64,000 nt of DNA, taken from contig CAJFCJ010000007.1 in the NCBI GenBank assembly GCA_904063045.1, positions 1,570,873 to 1,634,872 of the forward strand. Reading direction: 5' to 3'. Both the position numbers and the translations under genes were made by a program. This stretch comes from Dimorphilus gyrociliatus. Its lineage: Eukaryota > Annelida > Polychaeta > Dinophilidae. Position 1 is the first letter of the stretch, and every line of letters begins with the position of its first letter. Below, piece by piece: positions 1 to 11,800 of the stretch. Under the pieces are notes generated by a model, which saw only the letters and a program-made list of their open reading frames with translations, was not told the origin of the DNA and searched no databases.

Positions 1-2
1 TG

Positions 3-1058
3 CATCAGAGACTAAAAACTATAAAAAAGGAGCACACGAGAAGGAAGAATGATCAAACTGAAAGAAGTTCGAAAATGTCTAGAGAAAATGCAGTGAAACT
101 TATGCAAAAATACGAAAGAGAGGCTAAACAAGGTACTTAAATGAAATAAAACCAAGCAAAACCTAAACAAGTGATGTGAAATTAGCATTTATTTTAAGAA
201 CTATCATTACCACTGTCAGTAACTTTATTAAACATTACTTAGCAAAAGAAAAGCTTAGGAAACTGGAGGAGAAGAATAAATGTTCGGGTTCAGGAAAAAA
301 TGAAAATGAAGAAGTCAAAACTGAAAAGAATGAGACGAAAACAAAGGGAGTTTCCGAAGAAGAATTAAAGGAACATATCTACCGAATTGTTAAAGAAAAA
401 TCTGTGAAAAGTTTAAATGCCCCCTTCTCAATGACAGATATAATAAGACAAAATCACAATCTACAAAAGGACAATGCTGAAATGAAGAAGGAGTTAGAAA
501 ATTTAAAGCGAGAAAATAGCAAGTTAATTAGCGATGCCGTGAAGTACCGCAAACAAAGTGATGCTGCTATGGTAAATCGTTTATTATATTTTACGATATT
601 TAAGAGAATTTTTGTAAGAATTGATGAAACTTCTAACATCTTAGACTCAAGTAGGAGCTTCGGAAGATCAAAGAAAAAAGCTGATGGACAGGCTAAGAAA
701 AGAAAAAGAATTGGTGAGCTTACTTGACAATTTTATTGCAAGCTATGACGTTATTTTTTTATTCATTATTTTAGAACAAGCAATTATATTCAGCTTTCAC
801 AAAGAAATCTGCGGACTGGATTGAACATAACAAACAAATGAAGAGGGTGTATGACGAATTGAAATTAGCTTCCGTACGTAAAGATAATTAACAAATGTAT
901 TATATACTGTACAACATATTAATTTTATAAATTAGATGTCACCTGTATCTGTAGTTGGTGCTGAAGAAAGGTTGTACTCTCAACCTGTGAAGAAGAACAC
1001 TGACTATCCAAGAACTATGTTTCCTGTTGAAAAATATGACAGAGCTAACGTTGACTGA
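3..1058 (+). CDS. Coiled-coil protein, 3' part of gene (unrecognised)
   Basis: The gene runs off the left edge of the window. By GT-AG signals and phase the visible exons are 3-132, 186-571, 645-713, 775-873 and 936-1058, with introns of 53-73 bp. The encoded part is about 270 residues, strongly charged (Lys/Glu-rich) and heptad-like, for example QKDNAEMKKELENLKREN and QRKKLMDRLRKEKELNKQ, so a long coiled coil is likely. The C-terminus is not coiled and ends DYPRTMFPVEKYDRANVD. There is no signal peptide or clear membrane segment in the visible part. I considered BAP29/31 because of a KQSDAA-like stretch, but the membrane half is not present to confirm it. A structural or ciliary coiled-coil protein is a guess. 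Its 3' end faces the RIIa gene on the other strand, 236 bp away. Confidence 0.6.
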
Positions 1059-1294
1059 TAATTCATATATCTTAATAATCTTATAAAAATTAAATTAAAG
1101 TATTTTATATTACATCAAAATCTCAGTTTGTATCCTATTTTTTTTCAATAAGGTTAGTTAACTTTAATAATTCTTCTCATTTGAATGAAAAATTTAGATA
1201 GTTTTCTGAGCTGTGCAAATTACGTTAGCAATGACATCTGCGGGAAAAGTATAACATTTTTCTAGTACATGTTAAAATATTTTTTTTTTTATTC

Positions 1295-1799
1295 TTACAA
1301 ACCCATACTATATTCTCGAATGTCATTAAGGTACTTATCTACTTCCCCTTCCTTCTTGTATCTTTTATATGGCTGAAAGTAATTCTTGTTATGTCTAATT
1401 TCATAAAATTAAAAGTCATTTTACTGTTAAATTTTTCGATTCTTTTGAATGATAAGGATTTTGTAAATCTAATTTATCATCCGTAGAAAAGTTTGCGTTC
1501 ACATTACCCACAGTGGATTCAGTAGTAGCTCTGAGTGCTTCCTCTTAAAATTATTTTAATAATTTAATTCAATAAGAATACTAAGCAAGTAAAGAAGGGA
1601 AAATACCAATTTTAATTTGAGATTGGAAATACTCTGCTGAAAATTTATAGATGTCTTTTGGTTGATTTTTAAGAACGGCATATGATAAATTTTTGAGAAT
1701 ATTACTAAAATTCTCAGGTACTTTTATTGATCTATCCCGATTGTTCAATAGAGAATGGTTTACAGGACATTTACGACGGTCAAAATTGTTTAAAGACAT
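1295..1799 (-). CDS. Small RIIa (PKA-type dimerization/docking) domain protein
   Basis: Three exons on the minus strand join in phase: 1607-1799, 1425-1543 and 1295-1372, giving about 129 residues. Exon 1 holds a recognisable RIIa dimerization/docking helix pair, VPENFSNILKNLSYAVLKNQ followed by PKDIYKFSAEYFQSQI; compare the R(II)alpha, SPA17 and CABYR pattern VP.GF..LL..L..E.L..QP.DI..FAA.YFE. The two introns are 63 and 52 bp and the last has a good TTTCAG acceptor. The tail ends with YLNDIREYSMGL. Proteins of this class bind amphipathic helices of A-kinase anchoring proteins and are typically found in the sperm or ciliary axoneme and fibrous sheath; that role is inferred here. No IQ motif was seen, so it is shorter than SPA17. 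The exact family member is not assignable. Start chosen at the first ATG of exon 1. Confidence 0.72.
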
Positions 1800-3134
1800 A
1801 GTATTTACTATATATAGAGTAAATTATATTGGGAAACATTTGAAAGCAATAAATGATGTCAGAAATATGCATATGATACAAATTATGTAGGGAATAATAT
1901 CATGTCTAGAAGCTATTGAGGAATTGTGAAATTCAAAACTCTATAAATACTAACTATATCAAGGATATAGAATTAATATATTACAAAACTAGAATTGCTT
2001 CTCTTATCTTTTTTCTGTCTCTCTGTCTCTCTGTCTCTCTCTTCTCTTTTCTATGTCTAAAGGCTTCGTTATTGTTATTTCTTAATCGATTTATCGCTTT
2101 TATTACGCCAACTAGTTGAATGATTTTTAAAATATTGACACCAGCATGAGAAAAATAGTAAAAACAAGCTCACATATTCTTCGAAATAATTTCAAAAATT
2201 TAATAATAGAACATGTTTTATGTTTATTTTATCTATGAATAAAGAAAAGGTTCAAATAAAAGGTTGATTCACAAGTTATTAGGGATATTTAATACTGTTA
2301 GGGTGTTGTCGATGAAAAGGATAACAGGAGAGGTACTATGTAGAAAGTATCTTCTGTTATAGACCGACCAATGGATTTTCTTATGTATACAGTATGAAAG
2401 CATGACTCGTCTTTCTAATATTTACTTTGAAAATGAAGTTCCTGTTTTTATTAAGGAGATTGAAATGTGTTTATATAGATATTTTAGCATCCCCGATCCT
2501 TTACATTGATTATTAGAAATACTATAAACATTTGTTTATTTTTATTTCTTAGCATTCGGAACGAAATAGAACGGAAGCGATTAATTTGTTTTTATTATTC
2601 TTATCGAACGCTTTCAATAATACGTATAGTTTAATCTTATTTTTAAATATAAAGTTCTGACTCATTTGAAAAATATGTAATTTCAATCACTCTATCTATT
2701 GATTTAGTTACTTTGCTTTAAAACATATTATAAATAGACCACTATGGAATCCTATATATTCTTAATTAAAGTATTAAAAGGAAATTGAAAAAATTCATGC
2801 AAAAGTATATTTATTTTCGGTATTGAATCTTCGGATTGGCAAGTTATAGTCTCAATAGCTAGGATATTTTTAATAATATATAAAATATTTATTTTAAAAT
2901 TAATGTGTTTCCTATACTATGAGAAGTTGGTATTTATCGTCATCGTTGCAACATATATAATAACATACACTGAATATGAAAATAGCTGAGAAAAGTATTC
3001 AATAAAAAGTTTTGCATTGAAGTCTCTTCAATAGATATTGATTATTCATGCCGCATAACAATTGCTAAACACCGGCCTAAGGCGTGTCAAAGGAGGCCAG
3101 AACTTAATAGCTGTCAGTCCTGCTTCAAGTCACT
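1800..3134. other. Intergenic region, no gene seen
   Basis: AT-rich sequence between the RIIa gene start (minus strand) and the GRDP start (plus strand), so it holds both promoters. Short open frames here (for example 1916-2119) show no protein-like composition or splice context. One CT/GT-type microsatellite is present at 2015-2042. Confidence 0.6.
2015..2042. repeat. Microsatellite, CTGTCTCT-type
   Basis: About three and a half copies of an 8-base unit CTGTCTCT in tandem in the intergenic region upstream of the GRDP gene. Simple sequence; no function implied. Confidence 0.8.
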
Positions 3135-5402
3135 ATGGTTAACCCCGAAAACATGATTATGGATGTTGATCTGTTGAAATGTACTCGACGAATGTTGGAT
3201 ATCTTTTCAACGTTCACAGATGCTTTATTATTTGACGAAACTGTTCTCAAGAATGCTCTAAAACGATACGAAACGCAATGGTTACGATTGGCGTCAAGAT
3301 CGGATGGTCTGAGAATTCTCCCACCTACAGATATTTATCTTGTTTGGATAATACATATGCTCTTACCACAAACTTACGAAGCTGACTGTGAAAGATTGTT
3401 CGGAAGGAATGTTGAACATATTTTACTAAGCACTAATAAACGAAGTAAAGCAATACAAACTGCAGAAAATCGCTGGCAGGATGAATTTAATGACGTTTTC
3501 ACATTAAATTTATCTGATGTTAAAGTAATTGGAATGTGTAGAATTTTAAACTATGTATTTAAATTGTTTTTCTTTACAGACCTACGATTTCGCAAGAGGA
3601 TATCAACAACAAACCAGTTTCGATATTATTGAAGGCGCACAAAATCTGAGAAATTTAATTTATCAACTCAACCAAACTCACTATCATGATTCGAAATTCA
3701 TAAGTACTGCTATCAAGCGGTATAAGAGAATAATTTATCTTCAAGCCAGACATCCCGATGAAAAACTGATTCCCTTAAATGATATTATAGCAGTTTGGTG
3801 TGCTCATAGGCTAATGCCAAGCAGTTATAGAATGTCAATGAGAAAGATTATTGGTTCTCTTCCTAAACATGATTCTTACTGGCCAGATGAATTCAAGCAT
3901 GATTCTGAAGATGTTGATACTTTTCAAAGAACACGTCAGTTGTGGAAGTCAGTTTATGGTAATAAAAAATTCACTGTTCCTGGAGCTATGTTCAGAGGTG
4001 AAATACCGACATCCATGTTGTATAAGATGACATTTAAAGATTATAGAGAAGTGGGTCTTACACCAGAAGCTCTTAAAATCTGTGATGTAAGATTAGATCT
4101 TGAGGTATAGTGCATTAGACGGCCTGTAAGTTTAATATACTATAATTTTCCGATTTTTTAAAATAGGCTGTTGAAAAGTTGGTAAAAATTTACGAAAATT
4201 CAATTGATGCTGGTATTTCGCATAGTCGTCTAAGTGTGGAGGCAACATACTACGATACCGATGTCTACGATAGCAGCTATTACATTTTAGACGATGGAGA
4301 AGTAAGGAAAGGCGAAATTGAACATCAAACCCCTCTCTCTATACGAAATTTATATGAAGAAACCGGCCTATACTTAAGTATAGAATATTATATGATAGAA
4401 AAGTCGACTGGGAAAACGTATGAGGAGCAGCTAGCTAAGACAAAGTTGCCGATAGCTCGTTTCTTTACCTCTGAAAGCTCTGATGAAAATGCTATTCTCG
4501 AGTTATCTGTACCAATAACATTTAAAAGCATAATTCCTCATGATATGGAAATTGGAGCATTAATTACTGCGACTGTCTCCGACTGGAAAGCAACGAATAT
4601 CTCACTCCGTATGACCGAAGAAGGGGCATTTGAAGCAGTTCGATCCAAGAAAGATTGGCTAGACGTTTGGGGTCCTATGGCTTTGCCTACACCGGTCAAC
4701 GATAGCGATTTCTCTTATTCCTTTGCAACGCATAGGCTATTTGATACTGAAGAAGAAATTAAATTTACAGCAAAAGTTATACATTGCTTACCTCTAAGAA
4801 TGTCAGCCATTCACATAGGAAGAGACAACCGTATGATGGCCCTAGTGCATAGTATAGGTAAAGAGCACCTTCCACATCCCAAACAGCTGTCGAAGCCGTC
4901 TGAAAATGTAAGTCTAAAGCAAGAAGAAGGAGAGAGAGCAGTCATTGTAAAGACGATATCTGGTGATGAAGCCATAGTGAAAGGTATATGGAAAGGTCAC
5001 GAAAATGGTCATGATGAAATGGTCGTAACTATATATTCTCTCAAACCAAAACTAGTTACAAAAACTCACCACATACACCTGGACGAAAATGTTAACCATA
5101 TCGGCAATATTGCATTTAATTTCAGAAAACATGTTATAGAAGTAGGTGTGCCATTCAAGCACTCGTCTTTCGAAAGTCATTTGGGTATATCATGGGGCTG
5201 TTTGCTTTTATTGGCTTTATGCGCACCAAACCCAGACAGGTATAGCTCTGAACCGTTATTAACAGCGGCTGGTCTTGGCTCACAAATCCCTTCCAATCAT
5301 TATTTATACATGTACGATGATCATAATGATATTCCTATAGGAGATTCAAACTTTAATCCTCTCTCTAAATATAATGGAGTGCATTATCCAGATGAATATT
5401 AA
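3135..5402 (+). CDS. Glycine-rich-domain-containing-like protein (GRDP / DUF1399)
   Basis: Three exons, 3135-3524, 3580-4104 and 4167-5402, give a protein of about 716 residues; both introns are phase 0 and 55-62 bp. Two DUF1399-type helical repeats are clear, with the signatures PPTDIYLVWIIHMLLP (about residue 55-70) and IPLNDIIAVWCAHRLMP in exon 2, each followed by a Tyr/Asp/Cys-containing helix. The C-terminal half (exon 3) is beta-rich, ending with a short Gly/Leu hydrophobic patch, SWGCLLLLALCAPNP. The glycine-rich tail of plant GRDPs is absent. Family members are known mainly from plants and fungi, with a patchy animal set, and biochemical function is poorly defined (RNA or signalling roles have been proposed in plants). 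No signal peptide was seen. Start at the first ATG after an in-frame stop; AATAAA lies 47 bp after the stop. Confidence 0.82.
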
Positions 5403-5448
5403 TTTCAAGCAAACTTTCAGAGTAAAAATTATATTTTATTTCTTTCAT

Positions 5449-5454
5449 AATAAA
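5449..5454 (+). terminator. Poly(A) signal for GRDP gene
   Basis: Canonical AATAAA 47 bp downstream of the GRDP stop codon on the same strand. Confidence 0.6.
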
Positions 5455-6281
5455 GCGTTCATATCCTATACAAATTTTTCCATTTTCATAAAGTCATTGA
5501 TCAACAATCTATAAAGTAAACATAAACGATTCTTAAGTTTTTTGTAATACACTTCAGCATAAAACTTATTACTGTCTAAAATTTTTGCGAATATAGTATT
5601 GCTTTGTTGAAACCATTTCCCGCTGTTAAAGTCTTTCTTTGGCGCTAGTTCTATTTTATAAATAAACGGTTCAACAACACTTGCTCGAGAAGATTAGTAA
5701 ACTGCTTTATCTTTAATTTAATTGATGTTCCTTAATAAGATTTAAACTTGTAATTACTATTAAGTAATCACTAATTAATCTAATTAAATAGATTGTTAAA
5801 TTATTTAATTTATTATCTTAAAGTTGATCGATATCTGATAACAAAGAATATTTTTCATTGGATTTTCGTATTTTGACGATAATCTCATAGTTGTCGATCG
5901 GAATAATGAATGCAAGATTCTGTTTGTAAATAAAAAGATAAGAAAAATCAGTTCATTGTATATAATGTAAAATAAGAACAACGTTTTTCAAAATTAACAG
6001 TTTTTACAATTGAAGTTTTTAAAAGTGCTTCTCATTAAATCTGCTTGTTTTGCTATCAATAAACATAAAGTATTTATGAAAATAACCATCTTTCAAAGTC
6101 TACTCCTTATCTATCATCAAACTTTGCCATAATCAGTTCATAGACCTTATGTTGCTTCGTAGCGAAATTTTTAAATGTCTAAATAAATATAAATACTTTA
6201 GTTTAATTGAGAAGAAACATATGTCTTTTGTCCTTTGACACGGAATATTTTCCTCTAACAAAGACAAATTCATTTCCAAAG
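5455..6281. other. Intergenic region, no gene seen
   Basis: Very AT-rich spacer between the GRDP poly(A) signal and the SLC7 start codon. It should hold the SLC7 promoter. I see no convincing coding exon, RNA gene or repeat. Confidence 0.55.
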
Positions 6282-8365
6282 ATGGTTGAAAAAGAAATAA
6301 AACTACAAAGACGCTATGGAATTTTACATGGTGTCGGTGTAATTTCTGGATTAGTATTTGGGTCAGGCATCTATGTTGCACCAACTGGTAAAAAATACAA
6401 TTTGAAATTGATAAGAAATGATTTTTTGTTTTAAAGGTATTCTTCGTCAAGTCAATTCAGGAGCTTTAGCTCTTATAATATGGTTAGTAAGTGGGATACT
6501 TTCGTTTGTAGGAGCATTATGTTATGCAGAACTAGGTTTGAAACTTTATTATTTGTAGTATTTTAAATAAAATAATAGGATAAAAGAATTTATCACCTCT
6601 TGTTTTGTTAGTTTGTTTTAATATCGATAATTCGTCCTGTATGGAAAGACTAATTCTCATGAATTATTGACCTCATCTAGGTACAACAATTCCCTCTTCT
6701 GGAGAGAAATATACTTATCTCAGTGAAATCTACGGACCAAAAACTGCATTTGTTTATGCCTGGACCTACATATTACTTTTTCGACCAGGGGCTAATGCTG
6801 TAAAATGCCTAACTTTTGCGAAATATGTTCTAGAACCCATATTCGATTGTGGAGACGTACCAATGATGGCAGATATGTTTCTCGCTATTATATTTTGCTG
6901 TTTAGTAACCTGATAGCATTTTATTTCTTTGTAAAACATCCTTTTTCAGGGTTCTTGGTCATAATTAATTGCTTCTATGTTAAATGGTCTGCACGAACTC
7001 AAACCAGTTTTACTATATGTGGAATAATTGCGCTACTTAGCATCATTATTACGGCTGTGGTACATGTTTCTTCTGAAGGTAGATGCATTACACGAAAAAA
7101 AAACATAACAAACTTTCTCATTTTTTCCGGTTAAGGAAAATTGAATGATCCCAATTTTGGATTGGATAAGGCAACGGTATCTGCCGAAAAGATTGTCCTA
7201 GCATTTTATTCTACATTTTGGGCTTACGGAGGCTAGTGAGTATCATAAAAACTTAATATATTTGTTCATTCAATCGAAATTTCTTTCATAAGTCAAGCAT
7301 TGAACTTTATTGTTGACGAAATTGAAAAACCTAAAAGGTAAATGTGTACAAATAATTCTTTTCAAAAGGAATTTTTGTTTATTAACTAAATGTTTAATCA
7401 ATCAGAAATCTTCCAATAGCAATAGGAATATCTGCAATTATTTCTATTGTATTTTACATCTCTATAAATTTTGCATTTATAGCCGTTCTGGGTTCAGAAA
7501 CTGTTGCTAATACTGTAGCTGTAGGATCTGTAAGAAACTCTCTTTTCGAATAATCGTAAATAACATATTTTCTCAATCAGCTTTTTGCAAAAAAAATGTG
7601 GGGACCACTATGGTTTCTTATATCGATTTGTATCTCTATTAATTTAGCTGGCTCATTCAATTCTGGGCTTGTTATTGCGTCAAGGTTAACATTTATTGCC
7701 GGAAAAAAGGGAGATTTTGGATCTGCTATGAGTCTAGTTAGCATAAAATATTTGTCACCAGTGGTAGCAATCCTGACTGAAGTAAATTATTAAATTTATA
7801 AATAGCTCATGCTAAAAACTTTTCTTTTATGAACAGGGAATTGTAATTACTCTCGCTATTTTGGTTAGAGATATTTATCTCATATTGAATTTATCCGTTT
7901 TCTTTAATCAAGCCTCGGAAGCTCTTGTATTCCTGGGATTAATTATTTGGAGGTTTAAAAAGCCAACTATGGATAGGCCTATTAAAGTATTTATTTATAA
8001 AATGAATTGTAACATTGTAACTTTTATATCATTCGTGTCTTACAGCTTCCTCTTCCTTTATTAATATTTTTTGTAGCCTTACTGTTTCTCCTGTTAATTG
8101 TGACAGCTTATAGTAAGCCCCTTCATACAGTTTTGGGATTAGCAATTTTCGTTTCGACTGGATTGGGATATTATTTCATTTTTGTATCTTGGAAGAACAA
8201 ACCGAAAAGCTACCTGAAATTACGACGTGAGAAAATCATTTAGAAAACTATTAATAGAATATGTGGACCGTCTAAAACCATATTTTGATTTCTTATTTAG
8301 ATACCGTAACTGTATTTCTTCAAAAGCTCTTCTACGCTGCAAATGAAGATACTGATGACTCGTAG
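6282..8365 (+). CDS. SLC7 L-type / b0,+ amino acid transporter light chain
   Basis: Eleven short exons (first 6282-6387, second 6437-6535, last ending at TAG 8363-8365) with introns of about 50-130 bp encode a roughly 460-470-residue APC-superfamily transporter. The N-terminus has the family signature LQRRYGILHGVGVISGLVFG followed by SGIYVAPTG, the unwound TM1 substrate region, then IIWLVSGILSFVGALCYAEL in TM2. A Cys in VLEPIFDCGDVP sits in the TM3-TM4 loop at the position used for the disulphide bond to an SLC3 heavy chain (rBAT/4F2hc), so it is probably a heteromeric exchanger subunit in the plasma membrane. IVLAFYSTFWAYGGYQALNF matches TM6 of the family. Which substrate class (LAT, y+LAT, b0,+ or xCT) cannot be decided by eye. 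The exon 3/4 junction is the least certain. AATAAA lies 160 bp downstream. Confidence 0.88.
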
Positions 8366-8827
8366 ACCAGTTGAACAGCCTGGATTTCTTTTTTTGGGAC
8401 ATTTTGATTGTTTATCAGAAGAAATTTTGCTTCTATCGTTAAAGGAAAGCATTGAACTCTATACACTACCTTTAAACAGTTTAACTTAATTTGATAAAGT
8501 ATTTTTGTACATAAATTGTATCCAAATAAAGTTCATACAAACAATTACTGCACACTTTTCAGTGTTTGTCAGTACAATATAGTAAATAAGATGCTTAATA
8601 ATAACAAAGTTATTTTCTTTTAAAACTATTGCTTGAGCTTGAGCTTTTAACAAGAAATGGTCTATTTTCCAAAAGACCTGTAGGTTTGAATCCGTTATTG
8701 ACGGTTGGTGATTGATGATGACGATCATGTTCGATTGGTGAGTGATGCCCGTGAGAAATTCTTAAAGAGATTTTTGCTAAGCTCTTTTTCTCTCCTGAAC
8801 GACTCTGTTTAACGATTTAGTTTAAAA
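8366..8827. other. Convergent 3' spacer
   Basis: Spacer between two convergent genes, SLC7 (+) and the cytosolic carboxypeptidase (-). Apart from the SLC7 poly(A) signal I see nothing in it. Open frames on the minus strand lack splice context and look random. Confidence 0.5.
8525..8530 (+). terminator. Poly(A) signal for SLC7 gene
   Basis: AATAAA on the plus strand 160 bp after the SLC7 stop codon, before the convergent 3' end of the carboxypeptidase gene. Confidence 0.5.
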
Positions 8828-11800
8828 TCACAAAGTTAGAGATCCTATATCTATAATTACCTCCAAATGACCATTTGTCGTTTCTGAAGAATTAGCAAAA
8901 GGTTGTTGACAAATAGGTGTATTGTCAGTGTGACCGTGATAAGATCGTCTCAAACTATGCACCCTACTTCCAAGCGAGCCACTCAAAGGTTTTGTAGAGT
9001 CACCTCGAATAGTTGCACTTACGTGAGACACTTGAGAATATACTGTATTTGGTCGGGACGTTTGCGTAACAACGGGAGTTTCTTCCAACTTTCCGAAGTT
9101 ACTATGAGCATTCGAAAGTTCTCTGAAGTTAAATCATTACTTGCAACATATATAGAAAACTATTTTTAATCCTACTCACTCTGTATGGGTTAAAGAAATC
9201 ATACTTGTTGACTTTTGATTTAGCCGATGTCTACGACGTTGAGTACTAGGTCTTGATTCATGTTCTGGAATAGATGAAGAGGTAGGCGGTGTGGGACGTC
9301 TTGGTGTTGTATCGACAAAAGTGGCTTTTGGGATGCATTGCTGTTCAGGACCTAAATTCGCTGAACTCTTTTCCTTTGCCAATTTCAAACTCTGTTTATA
9401 TTCTTTCACTGAAGATGGCATGGTCGGTCCGATTTTTTGATCTTGACTATTTTTGAACAGAGCTAGGACTGTCGAACCATCTCTTTCGCCTCTTTGAGGA
9501 ACCTTTGATGCTTCTGCAGGTTCCATTGAATCTCCCTCTGTTCGATGGCACAAATTAGTTGATTCGTCTGCAGGATGATTTTTCTTTTGATTCTCTTTCG
9601 TTACTGAGATAACATCATCAGCGTAGCTCTCTAATTCTAAAGCAGCTTCTTGATGATGAAGTGACTGAAGGGGTGTTTCGCCTCTGGGAGGCATTTGTAA
9701 CGGATTTCCGTCTTTTGTAAAATTTTGGGCTACGTTTGAATCCGATAGTGGTATAGAACCTCTTCTCATTGATTGATTGGCTGATCTACAAAACGTCCTG
9801 TCGTGTTTTTGCTGCAAGTAATCAAATTATCAGAAATGCCATCTGCCAATAAACGAAAAAGAAAATTTACTTTAGATTCAATATTAAGTAATCTTTCCTG
9901 TCTCTGCTGGGCGGAGCTTAACTCTGCAGCATGTCTTTGCTGATAATGAGGGCTTGCGATCCTTCTCTCACTAGATGCACTAGATGGCTTCATTGAATAC
10001 TTGTATCTTGTAAGGTCTGCGAGGTCCTCTGATTGTTCAACACGAGTTAAATTAAAAATATTTTCAATTGATCATTAAAAATTGTAAAAATATTAGAATG
10101 CAAAATAAAATTCAAAAGTAAACAGCAAAACATCTTTAAAAATTGTCAACAAAAACGCCAACGACTACAGTCACATAACTGACCGTTTACTTTAAGTCGC
10201 CGTCGGCACAAAGACGATTCGAATGAGCACTCTATTTGTGAGGAGGAGAGGCGTCTAAGTGAAGAATGATCCCATAACTGTAAACATTCTGCAAAGGCGA
10301 AATAAGGGGTGCATCAAAGCAACACACGAGTATTCGGAACAAAATTATGAACAAAACGTCGGCACTGCAATAATAACGGCTACCCGTGGAATGTAATTCG
10401 ATGTCACCAAGACATCGTACATCTTCGGTAGATACAAAGGAGCATATGCTAGGCAAACGAAATTCAAATTCTTCCGTACTGCCGATACTTGTTTTTCGTG
10501 TACGGGAAGCTGATCTGGAACGTACCGTTGAAAGAGGCCGCTTGTCTTGCGCAACCGAAATATCTAGAGACGGTTGGACTGTCTCATTATGTTCCAATTC
10601 GTCTCCACTACTTTCTGCAGTCGGATGAATTGAATTCGAAACTCATGTATAGATAACAGAATAAAAGCAAGAAAGTATCTAATAGACGCTAGAATATATT
10701 TTTTTGCTGCTCGTGAAATTTTACCTTTCAAACAATAGCCGAGCGGCAAAGGTGGTGCTGTATAGAGGAAATCGAGTATAAAATGCGATTGACGCATTGG
10801 ACTCACCTGGAAAACGTCGCCTTTGTAAACAATGACCAACAGGGACATTTATTGGTTCGGGATATGTAAAATTTTCGCCTTTTGCAGTATATCGAAAATG
10901 AGGAACTTCTGCTGGGTGGGATAGGAGGGTTCGAAATGGGATACACAGCATGCATATTTCCTACTTATAACAAAAACAAGACAAACCTTTTTCATTTCCT
11001 GAGCTTTGTAAAACTTTTTGCTTTGAATAGGCGTCCGTTATGGCGTCAAGATAGTTCTGAAAAATAATGTTTTCGTAAATCTCGAATATTGTAGATGACA
11101 GAAAACACTCAAGTATAATTATTAATAGTTGCTATCTTAACTTCTATTGAAAATGAAAAGTGCAACAGATATTAGAAAAGTATACCGGCATCAAATTATC
11201 GAGTAGTACCTTTCCGCTAACATCAGTTTTATTTAAAATCAGCCTATCGTCGACCTTATGATGAACTACAATAGATTGATGGTTTCCATCATCGTCAAAT
11301 GGTTTCGTCCTTTTGTTAGTATACTTGAGAGGCTACAAAAAATATGAAGAAAACGATAGAGCACATTAAAACTGTACATACAAAAATTAATTGAAAAAAT
11401 AATTCAAATTTATATACATCAAATATTGTCTAAGATGTATATTTTTAATCAAAATTTTATACAAAATACATAAGGAATGAGGAAAAGATTTAGTATAAAA
11501 CATTTTAAAGTTGATAGCACAGTAAATATGAAGAATTTTAAATACCTCCTTTTCACTCTTCTATTTTTATGCCAAGGAAAGCAATGGTAAACAAAACAAA
11601 ATATTAATTAACTCACGAAATCTTTATTAAATGTTTTGCAACAACACACATAAAAAAAATGTATGATTAGTAAACAGCATGCATGGGTTAAAGGACAGAT
11701 TTTATCCCTAATATAAGCGCGGAAAATCTACTAAACCTATTCAAAATGTAACAACCACTACTATGCCAGATTCTTATATGCATATATACCAAAAATACAG

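Noticed and set aside
3-873. BAP29/BAP31 identity for the first gene
   Set aside because: A KQS-containing coiled coil looks similar, but the visible sequence lacks the KKxx tail and its C-terminus does not match.
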